Part shown: one piece after another, positions 11,917 through 21,558 of the stretch | How positions within the stretch are numbered: the stretch's first letter is position 1 | Layout: each line of letters begins with the position of its first letter | DNA from: Nemophila menziesii | Lineage: Eukaryota > Streptophyta > Magnoliopsida > Boraginales > Hydrophyllaceae | Assembly: GCA_029959085.1 (NCBI GenBank) | Contig: JARWIR010000007.1 | Location: 43,575,137 to 43,639,136, forward strand | Direction: 5' to 3' | DNA length: 64,000 nt | Program-made: the position numbers and the translations under genes | The notes under the pieces: model-generated | What the model saw: the letters and a program-made list of their open reading frames with translations, nothing else | What the model was told of the DNA's origin: nothing | Database searches by the model: none

Positions 11917-12298
11917 CCCGCCTCTTTGTTCGTCATTTCCTTTACCCCCTTCAACCTCGTTCGGTTACTGATCAGTGGTTTGCTTCCACCAGAAGAATAC
12001 ATTCAGGTATACATACACTTTCACATATATATTATGTATATGTATTTACATTATAATTCAAATTATCGCGTAAATTTATTCTCGATCTCTTCTGGTATGC
12101 TTTATTAGGTTACGTTCGTTAAATTATAGATCTAGGTATTTCTAAGATCTGGTATGTTTTTTCAATTTGATTTTGGTATCTGATTCACGCTGAGATCCGA
12201 TTAATTCCTGCGACTTTCAGTTAGTTTTTGTTATTTAATTTCATCAATGCCTACATTGCTCCGATCTGATTCTCATAGTTATGAGTATGTTGTGTTCG

Positions 12299-12470
12299 GT
12301 TAATTGCACTATTGGTCCCTGTGTAACGCAAAATAGCCCAATATACACATCTGTTTCAAAAACAAGTACACATTTGCAATGCTTGGAATAAAACGGGTGC
12401 ATTTGGCATTTTTGAAACACGTGTATTTAGCTATTTTGTATAACACAAGAACCAATGGTGCAATTCACCC
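12299..12470. mobile_element. MITE in the delta-COP leader intron
   Basis: The left end GGTTAATTGCACTATTGGTC and the inverted right end GGGTGAATTGCACCATTGGT form terminal inverted repeats of about 60 bp with mismatches. No target duplication was resolved. Fragments with the same phrases occur near 12,635-12,660 (first coding intron) and 51,408-51,450 (kinase leader intron). Confidence 0.65.
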
Positions 12471-12620
12471 AAAATAATTTGTGATTAATTTGTGAATTGC
12501 TTGTGATTTTTATTTGTTTAACTCCGTGTATGATACTCAATTGTGCTATGTTTAATGTGAAGCCATTTTGATTTCGCAGACTCAGTGTAGTGTTTAAATC
12601 AAGCTATCCAGAAGATCAAA

Positions 12621-14966
12621 ATGGTAACTATATCTATTTTGCATAACACAAGGACCAATTTATGTACTAATATCATCATTTCTACTTAAAACAGGTTGTT
12701 TTAGCAGCTTCAATCATAAGCAAATCTGGCAAAGGTAAGTACCTAACATTATAAATTTCCATTTCTCGAAATTCATCCAAAATTTAAAAAAACTTTCTCT
12801 GTTCCAGCTCTTGTTTCGAGACAATTTGTTGAGATGTCTCGCATAAGAATCGAAGGCTATCTCGCAGCTTTTCCTAAACTAGTCGGAACAGGAAAACAAC
12901 ACACTTATGTCGAAACTGAGAATGTGCGCTATATTTATCAACCAATCGAAACTCTCTATTTACTACTCGTAACAACTAAACAAAGTAACATTCTCGAAGA
13001 TTTAGAGACTTTAAGACTCCTCTCCAAGCTTGTATCCTTTTTTCACTTCTTTGTAAATACAAAACATGTGCATTTCTTTTTTGTTATTTCGAGTACTTAA
13101 CCATGGTTAGGTACCTGAGTATTCATATCCATTAGATGAAGAGGGGATTTGCAGAACAGCTTTTGAGTTAATCTTTGCGTTTGATGAAGTTATATCACTT
13201 GGACATAAAGAAAGTGTTACTGTTGCACAAGTGAAACAGTATTGTGAAATGGAAAGTCACGATGAGAAAATGCATAAGTTGATTCAACAAAGCAAGATTA
13301 ATGAAACTAGGGATTTAATGAAACGTAGAGCTATCGAAATTGAGAAAAACAGGGTAAGTTTTTTTTTTCTTTTTCTTTTTTGTTATTTTCTGATGGGTTT
13401 TTATAATTATTTTATTAATTTACAGTCTGATAAAAGAAACGATAAAGGAGGGTTTATGTCTATGCAATCAATGGGATCTATGGGATCTGGGAAATTTGAT
13501 TCTGGATTTGGTAATGATTCGAATGCTATAAATAGTAATAATACTGGTGGTTTTGGAAGTGGATCAGATTTTGGATTAATCTCTAATGCTGATATGTTTA
13601 ATTCAAAACCAAAAGGTGAGTTTTTATTATTTTTAAATTTATTTGGTATTAAATGGTAAATAAAATATGTATGTATAATTAGGGCGTTCAGCTGGGACTG
13701 CTACAGCACCACCGAAAGGACTTGGAATGCAATTAAAGAAATCACAAAAGACGAATCAATTCTTGGAATCTTTGAAAGCTGAAGGTGAAGTTATAGTTGA
13801 AGATGTACGACCAAGTGTGGGACCCGCTAGAACTTCTAATCAATCACTAACTGATCCGATTACTTTAACTATCGAGGAGAAACTTATTGTGATATTGAAA
13901 TGTGATGGTGGGGTTAGTAAATTCGATGTTCAGGGTACTTTATCTCTTCAGATTCTTAATCAAGATGATGGTTTTGTTCAAGTCCAGGTTCAGTTTCTCT
14001 CTCTCTCTAGAACACACACACACACACTCTCTCTCTCTAGAATATGTGCTTTTAATTTGTTGTTTTACAGATTGAAAAGGGGGCTAAACCAGGGATTATA
14101 TTTAAAACACATCCGAATATAAATAAAGAGTTATTTTCGAATGAGAATATTTTAGGACTTAAAGATCCGAATAGACCTTTTCCTTCTAATCAAGATGGTG
14201 ATGGTGTTGGACTTGTGAGATGGAGGATGCAATCTTTAGATGAGTCAAACGTGCCTTTGACCAGTGAGTTTGCTTCTTTTTCTTTATTTTTATTTTTTGA
14301 TTTGTATTTATACTTTTTTTTTTTAAATAAATCAGTTAATTGCTGGCCAAATGTATCTGGAAATGAAACACTTGTGAATATCGAGTATGAAGCTTCATCA
14401 ATGTTTGAGCTACAAAATGTTGTGATTAATGTTCCTCTTCCTGCTCTTAGAGAGGCGCCAAGTGTACGTCAAATTGATGGAGATTGGAGGTAAAACTTAA
14501 TTTTTTATTAATTTATTTAAATTGTATACGAATTTATTTAATTTAACTTTTTTTGCAGATATGATTCACAATACTCTATTTTGGAATGGACTATAGTTCT
14601 TATAGATAGCTCGAATCTCAGGTGCGGATTAAAAATTTAAAATAAATAATAATTTCGTTTTTAAATTTTTTATAGCGGACTAATTTTGATATTTGATTTT
14701 TTTTTATTACAGTGGATCTTTGGAATTTGTTGTTCCAGCGGTTGATTCTTCGGTATTTTACCCTATTTCTGTGGGTTTTACTGCTACAAAGACTTTCAGT
14801 GATTTGAAGGTATGAAAAATTGTGAAAATTATTATATAGCTGGGTAAATAAATAACTGTTGATTTTTTTGTTGTAGGTTTTGAATATTTTGCCATTGAAA
14901 GGTGGATCAGCTCCTAAGTTTTCTCAGAGGACAATATTGTCTACTGATAGTTATCAGGTGGTTTGA
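12621..14966 (+). CDS. Coatomer subunit delta (delta-COP), 11 coding exons
   Basis: Subunit of the COPI coat, which acts on Golgi membranes in retrograde Golgi-to-ER transport. Exons: 12621-12623, 12695-12734, 12808-13031, 13111-13353, 13426-13615, 13683-13987, 14071-14263, 14336-14489, 14559-14621, 14713-14809 and 14877-14966. All have GT-AG borders and keep phase, giving 533 aa against about 527 in Arabidopsis. The first exon holds only the ATG. The N-terminal longin-like domain (about 1-140) contains [20 protein letters not shown] and [21 protein letters not shown] Gly/Ser/Met-rich linker follows. The mu-homology domain (about 285-533) starts near [11 protein letters not shown] and includes SVSGNET-like and [20 protein letters not shown] blocks. 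The C-terminus is SYQVV. Identity is certain at family level; exon borders are by eye. Confidence 0.95.
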
Positions 14967-15388
14967 AATTTGATGAGAGTAATGGAAAAAGTGGGACATG
15001 AATTTTGTTGTTAGTATAATAATAATAATCTTGCAAAAGTTTATAGTAGTAAGTATATGATATGAGTATGATGTTACTTAGTTTTGTTATTTACCTTTCT
15101 AAAGCTTTGAAATTAGTAATTTTCATAAATCATTTGAGAATGATTTTGGTAAAGGTGTAAGAGATGATGTTATATTTTCAATTTGCACCTATGATGAAGT
15201 GTTATGTTTCTATTTACAATTCTCATTTTGTTGATGAAAGTGTTATGTTGCTTTATTTTGTATTACTAAGGTTTTAATACATAGAAAAATAGAAATTTTC
15301 TGTTTCCTTATTCTCTTCCTCGTATAGAATTTTCACAAGTTCTACAAAAATGGTTGCCTCTAGGACGTTGGGATATGATGGAGTAAAT

Positions 15389-15574
15389 GAGTAATGATAT
15401 TTGTCACCTTTTTTGTATCACTCTTTTATCACCTCCTACGTGTATGCCTACATGTACCAATGAATGGATTTCTCTATCCTATTTAATTTTTCTCTATCTT
15501 CAATTCAAGGAAATCAATACATATATATAGAAGTGTGATAAATGGGTGATATGAAAAGGGGTGACATATTACTC
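15389..15574. mobile_element. MITE, GAGTAATGATATTTGTCACC family, copy 1
   Basis: It starts GAGTAATGATATTTGTCACC and ends GGTGACATATTACTC. It is the inverted counterpart of the copy at 15,745-15,935, sharing CACCTCCTACGTG/CACGTATGAGGTG and the GAATGGATTTCTCTATCC region. The 9-bp flanks (GGAGTAAAT, AATTTTAAA) do not match, so the insertion site has been rearranged or eroded. It lies about 420 bp past the delta-COP stop. Confidence 0.8.
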
Positions 15575-15744
15575 AATTTTAAATTTGTTAGTATACTGTT
15601 TCTTAACAATATTAGTTTCACTTAAATATTTATTAAATTTGTTAACATTTATTATAATCAATATGTACACATGTTCTATTCTTAGACAAGTCTATCATTA
15701 TTTGAATTTTTACACGACTTTCGGATCTATCAGTATTTGTTTTT

Positions 15745-15935
15745 GAGTAATGATATATGTCACCCCTTTTCATGTCACCCTTTTATCACCCTTCTATATA
15801 TATGTATTGATTTCCTTGAATAGAAGATAGAGAAAAATTAAATAGGATAGAGAAATCAATTCATTGGTCCATATAGGCATACACGTATGAGGTGATAAAA
15901 GGGTGATACAAAAAGGGTGACAAATATCATTACTC
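15745..15935. mobile_element. MITE, same family, copy 2, with 9-bp target duplication
   Basis: The ends GAGTAATGATATATGTCACC and GGTGACAAATATCATTACTC are inverted repeats. TTTGTTTTT flanks both sides exactly (15,736-15,744 and 15,936-15,944). A 9-bp target duplication points to mobilisation by a Mutator-like transposase. The host sequence has a paralogous empty site near 30,650. Confidence 0.9.
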
Positions 15936-16191
15936 TTTGTTTTTACTTACGGGTAATTTTTTTTAGATCTAGTATGCTTATTTTGGAGTCGATTGAACTA
16001 TACTACTCCACTTGTTACACGTCGCCTCCTCATTCTTAGGATTTGTTTGGATTGGGGATGGGAAGAGATTGAACTATATTAAAGGCTAATAATAATTCAT
16101 TCTGTTGTTTGAATTGAAAATAATTAGAAAGGATGGAAAATAATTAGAAAGGAAAGTTTATTAAAAAGTTGAATTTTTTACTATATTATAT

Positions 16192-16955
16192 GAGCCAATT
16201 GTTGATTGATGCCTATTAAAAAACTTATTTAGAAAAAAGTGCCTAGAAAAAAATATTTATTGAAAACAGCCCCTTATAATTAACAATTAAAAAATAAGAA
16301 AAAAACTAATAAACACGCGCGCGCGTCCGTGAAATTTTTTTAAAATCGTCATAACTAATTCAAAAAAAATCAAAAAAATCAAAAAAAATTATATTTGGAT
16401 AAATCAAATTAATATTTACGTCTATGATTTTTTTCGGAATTTTCTGAATTTTTTGATTTTTTTTGATTTTTTTTGATTTTTTTAATTTTTTTTTTCGCAG
16501 ACACGAAATTCCATGTTTAAAACATGGAATTTCATGTTTAAAACATGGAATTTCATGTTTAAAACATGGAATTCCATGTTTATTTCACGGTTTAAAACAT
16601 GGAATTCCATGTTTAAAACATGGAATTCCGTGTCTGCGAAAAAAAATTAAAAAAATTCGGAAAAATTAAAAAAATTCAAAAAAAATCAAAAAAATTCATA
16701 GACGTAAATATTAATTAGATTTATTCAAAAATATTTTTTTTTTTAATTTTCTGATTTTTTTTGAATTAGTTATGACGATTTTAAAAAAATTTCACGGACG
16801 CGCGCATGTGATGAAATTAATAAAGGTATAGAAAATATAAAGGGGATGTTTTCTATAAATAATTATTTCATTAGGCATTTTTTTATAAATAAGATTATTG
16901 AAGGCATAAAAAAACAATTAGAGAGTTTAAGGAGGATGTTTTCAACAATAACCCC
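16192..16955. mobile_element. Foldback MULE with palindromic core and 9-bp target duplication
   Basis: A 764-bp element that is almost entirely one inverted repeat centred near 16,570. The left arm GAGCCAATTGTTGATTGATGCC pairs with a right arm that reads GGGGTTATTGTTGAAAACATCC when inverted. The arms continue through CACGCGCGCGCGTCCGTG / CACGGACGCGCGCATGTG, an A/T-rich stretch and GCAGACACG / CGTGTCTGC. The core (16,505-16,632) holds repeated CCATGTTTAAAACATGG units. ATATTATAT flanks it on both sides (16,183-16,191 and 16,956-16,964). A short open frame across the core is only the palindrome translated. Confidence 0.9.
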
Positions 16956-17111
16956 ATATTATATATTCAATTCTTTAAATTTGATGTCATTAGAAAAGAA
17001 AAATTCTTTATTATGTTATGATGTTTAAATTATTCTATTCTTTTTTTTTTTGCATACATAAGAGGCTATAAAGCCGTTAAGAACATATCATTACAAGAAG
17101 AACAAGAGTTC

Positions 17112-20100
17112 TTATTTAGAATCTAAAACAACTCTAACAGTTGCTTGATCTCTTCTATCTCTCATAATAAAATCTTTTAGGTACCCTGGTGGTTCAACGA
17201 ACTCTTCAAAATGTTTGTCCATAGTAGCTCCTTCTTTTGCTAGCTTATCGGCGCAAAAGTTTGCTTCACGGAATATGTGATTAACTTCGAAATGAGGGTG
17301 ATTACTCAATATTACGCAACAGTCTTTAAGTATTGAAACAACGCGACTACGTAAGTTCCCACCGCGCTTCACTAGCGCGTGGAACTTCTCCGAGTCCCTC
17401 TCATAGTGAGTTGAGCTCCCACCGCCCTTCACTAGCGCGTGGAGCTCCTCCGAATCTGTTTCAATACTCACAGCAGTATAACCTTTCTTAACAGCCCATT
17501 TCAGACCAAAATATAATGCAGACAATTCCGAAAAAAATGGAGAGATCGCGAGACAAGTACCAACAAAGCTCGAAACACAAGAGCCATACCTGTCCCGTAC
17601 TATACCACCAATACCAGCTATCTTTTTCCTAGAGCAGAAGCTTCCATCGGTGTTTAGTTTAAGGCCAAGAGTAGGTTTTACCCATTTTACCATGATGTTT
17701 TTAGCTATCTTTGTTATACCCCCATCAAAACATTTACCCCATGCAAGAATACAATTCCTAGCTATTGTTAAAATTTCTTTCTCAAGTTCTATCGCATGGG
17801 GTATTTTAGTCGAATCGTTGAAGATAAGAAGATTTCGTTTTGTCCATATAACCCATACTGCGGCTACGAAAATGTAAGGCCAATCTAGTCCCTCAAAGCG
17901 AGCCTTTGAACGAAGGTGGCCTTCCACCCATGATTTAATAGTCACATGAGCAGGAGGGCTATCAACTTGTTCTTCACCACTTTGTATGCAATTTTGAATT
18001 CCAGTTTGGTGATGTTCCATTGCAGCAGATTCATGCGTTCGAATGGTGGCAGCAGCAGGTCCCACGGTTCTGTTGACTTCCCAGTTCCAATTAAGTTGCA
18101 GCAGCTTTCGTCTTTCTTCTTCCATACTCGATTCAGCTCTTCTTCCTCGGCGCAGCAGCAGGTCCCTGTCCACCTCAGCATTCATTGGCGCTGCTGTCCT
18201 CCACGTTCCAGCAACATGTGAACCAGTAGCTCTCCTTGCTCCAGCTTCAGTTCGTGACCCCATCACAGCAGGAATTACTCGCGCCTGGAGTTCCTGCTCC
18301 ATCCCTCCAGCTTCTTCCCACGATGTGGTGTTAGTAGCACTTCGAGGACCAGCATTTAACCCGAATAAGTTCCAAACAATAGATGGGATTTTACATTTTA
18401 ATAACATATGGAGAATGTCTTCCCTTTCTGCTCCACACACGCTGCAACGCCTCGATTCCGTAATATTTCTTGCGTACAAATTATCAGCTGTTGCTACTCT
18501 ATTTAATACAACTCTCCAAAGGAACATTTTAATTTTTTGTGAGCACTTAAACTTCCATAACAGCTCCCAGTCAAAAGAAGGATCCACCTCATTCCCATTA
18601 AGCTTCATAAACAATGATTTCACGGTGAAAATTCCTGAATTTTCAAGCCCCCATACAAGGTTTGTTTCCTCATCATCTTGTAAATCAACTAGACCCTCCC
18701 GGATAGCATCCAACCCAATTAATATAGCTTTACAAATGCTTGATTCACTCCCGTTCCTATCACGATTTAAAATTCCGTTCTTGAAATATTTGCTCCGTAA
18801 GACTTCAACCCATGCTACTCGTTGCTCTTGATGAAGAATCCTCCACCCAAGTTTAGCTAGCAATGCCAAATTGTATTTCTCCGCGCTTCTTATACTCAGG
18901 CCCCCATTTTTCTTCGGTTTACATACTTGGTCCCACGCTACCCAATGAATCTTTCTTTCTAACGCCGAAGAACCCCATATGAAGTCCCGAACCACTTTAT
19001 CAATTTCCTTACATACATATTTGGGAAGCTTAAGCACTTGCATTTGATATACTGGGATTGCATTTAAGACCGATTGAGCTAATGTTGCGCGGCCCGCTAA
19101 TGAGAGTATTTTTGTTTTCCACGTAGCTAATTTGCCTCTCATTTTCTCCACTATACCTTTATAGAACCCTTTTGGTAATCTCCCTGAAAGAATAGGAACT
19201 CCCAGATACGAGCCAAAAGATTCACTATGACAAAACCCACTTATCATTGCTAGCTCTTTCTGTAAAACGGAAGGTACATTCTTGGAGAAATAAATTAATG
19301 ACTTTTCCGCGCTAATAGTCTGACCCGCCTCTTTACAAAATTTATCCATGGTCTCCTGTATTAATTGTACCTGCAAAACAGACGCCTCACCAAATAATAT
19401 TAAATCATCGGCAAAGAATAAATGAGATAATTTTGGACCATTTCGACCAACTTGGATTTCCTTCCACTTTCCCATGATACTAAGTTCTTGAATTAATCGT
19501 GAGAGTCTTTCCATGCACATTACGAATATGTAAGGGGACAATGGGTCTCCTTGCCGAATACCACGATGAGGTGTGAATGGTGGCAGGGGTTCACCATTCC
19601 AAAGAACGCTCATTTCATTCTCTTTCATGCTAGACATTACCACCTTGACCCATTTCTCCGGGAATCCAAAATGACTTATTGTGTCCTCAATAAATTCCCA
19701 CCAAATTTTGTCATAAGCTTTGGCGAGATCAATTTTGATAGCCATGGTTAATTTCACTCCTTGTTGATGCCTCATCTTGTGATCTACTTCCCGAACAAGC
19801 ACCACATTATCGATAGTAGAGCGACCTGGCAAAAAACTACTTTGGCAAGGGCCAATCATGTTAGATAGAATAGGCCTTAATATATTGACCATGGCCTTCA
19901 TAATAAACTTAACCGGACAATTTATAAGACTAATGGGACGAAGTAAACGTACCCGATTCGGGTCAGGTACTTTTGGAATTAAATGTATAAGCGTACCGTT
20001 AAGACCCGAAGGTAAATGGCCTGATTCGATCGTTTCTCTTACCATCTTGCAGATTGAGGGACCCACTGTGGACCAACACTTTTGGTAAAACGCAGCAGAC

Positions 20101-21517
20101 ATGCCATCCGGTCCTGGGGCTTTGGTCGGATTTGATTGAAAAACCACCTCTCGAATCTCCTCATCCGTGAAAGGTTGTTCTAAGCTATTAATATCAATAT
20201 TCTCAATAGGTCCAATTTGTGGTAGCGTGAAATCTTGAGCAAGATCATTCGGTTTTTCGTATAGTGTCTCAAAGAATCCCCGTACCATTAGTTTTAGCTC
20301 CTCTTCGTCTTCTACCCAAACATCTAAGTCATTTTGTAATCTAGTGCAAGTAGACTTTCTCTTTTTTATTGATGCTGCTAACTGATAGTACCTAGTGTTT
20401 CTATCTCTGGATTCAATCCACCTTTCCTTCGAATTCTGAAAATGAATTACTTCTTCTTGTTCAAGTATATCCTCATACTCTTTAGTCAATCTGAAACCCA
20501 TTTCCCGTAGCGATGAGTTATAGGAAACTTGCAAGGATCTCTGAATACCTCTTATTCTCGCAGTCAATTCTCTTTTCTTTTTGTGAAGGTCACCAAATAC
20601 ATCTATCTTCCACTTATTTATATGTTCTTGGATTGCCATTATTCCTTCCCCAATACCAACATTATTTCCATTCCATTTGTTACTCACGAATTCCTGAAAA
20701 CCCTTGTGAAGACACCAAGCTGTTTCGAATCTGAATCGTCTAGAATTAATTTTTGGTCTTTGACTCGGACAAACTTGGATTAAGATAGGCATATGATCCG
20801 AATGTACCCTAGCCAGATGAATGACTCGTGTATTAGGAAATAAATTCAACCATTCAACATTACCATAGGCTCTGTCTAAACGTTCCAAGATTTGTTGACC
20901 CGTATTCCAAGAATCACACCACGTGTAGGGGGTCCTTCGAATCCTAGGTCAATCAAGTTGCAACTATGTCTCCACTCCTCAAACTTCTCCATTCTTCTCG
21001 AAACCCCTGGAACACCACCTTTTTTATCGATTTCTAATCCAACTTGGTTAAAATCCCCAGCTACAATCCAAGGTGATTGCAAGTTATGGAATGCTTGGTG
21101 GAGTGCATCCCAAAGCAATTCCCTTGTTTTATAATCAGGGCTTGCATATATAGCCGAAAAAGTCCACGATACACATCCAACTTGAGATACTTCTACATTA
21201 ATTACCTGTCGCCCAGCGGATAAAACTTTAACATTTATATTCGAATCATTCCAGATTAACCATATTCCACCACTATAACACTCCGAATCTACTCTCACGG
21301 AGTTGTCTTTTTGTAATGAGTTGATAATATTATCTGCATTCGTTCCACTCACACGTGGTTCTACTATCACCGTTAACCAAACGTTGTTGTTAGTCATCAT
21401 GTCACGTAACACCCTTCGAAAACGTGGCTTAGCCGCTCCGTAACAATTCCACACTAGAATATTGATAGGAAATTTGGATTTACTCCAATCTTTACCTGAA
21501 ACATCTGTACAATTCAT
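17112..21517 (-). pseudogene. LINE-1 ORF2: endonuclease, reverse transcriptase, RNase H; one frameshift
   Basis: It starts at 21,517 (MNCTDVSGKDW). The apurinic-type endonuclease shows WNCYGAAKPRFRR, GDFNQVG and, after the break, HSDHMPI. The RT domain has KAPGPDGM, FLPGRSTIDN, GIRQGDPLSPYIF and FADDL (near 19,405). A zinc-binding CSVCG...HMLLKC block follows, then RNase H with NTDGSF, SELSAL, ETDS and CADKLA, giving the D-E-D-D set. The frame shifts once at a run of five G (20,928-20,932). A one-base loss there explains why the endonuclease frame ends with a scrambled tail while the next frame continues the conserved sequence. Two other oddities, a duplication in RNase H and a GC-rich linker, are described in the findings. 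Confidence 0.9.
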
Positions 21518-21558
21518 TAATAAAAAAATTAAAGTAATTGCGGTACCTCATGGCGCAA

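Noticed and set aside
13231..14493. Open frames running into delta-COP introns
   Set aside because: They are read-through of true exons past GT donors. Only the exon parts match the coatomer family.
16500..16640. Possible CRISPR-like repeat array
   Set aside because: The units are contiguous palindromes without unique spacers, inside a transposon of a plant genome.
16463..16669. Open frame with repeated CLKHGIP peptides
   Set aside because: It is the translation of the palindromic CATGTTTAAAACATGG array in the foldback element. Similar peptides arise from the same DNA elsewhere and have no independent support.
18043..18831. Plus-strand open frame of 262 codons
   Set aside because: It lies antisense to the LINE-1 ORF2 and has no family resemblance. 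The same applies to the other plus-strand frames between 17.6 and 23.7 kb.
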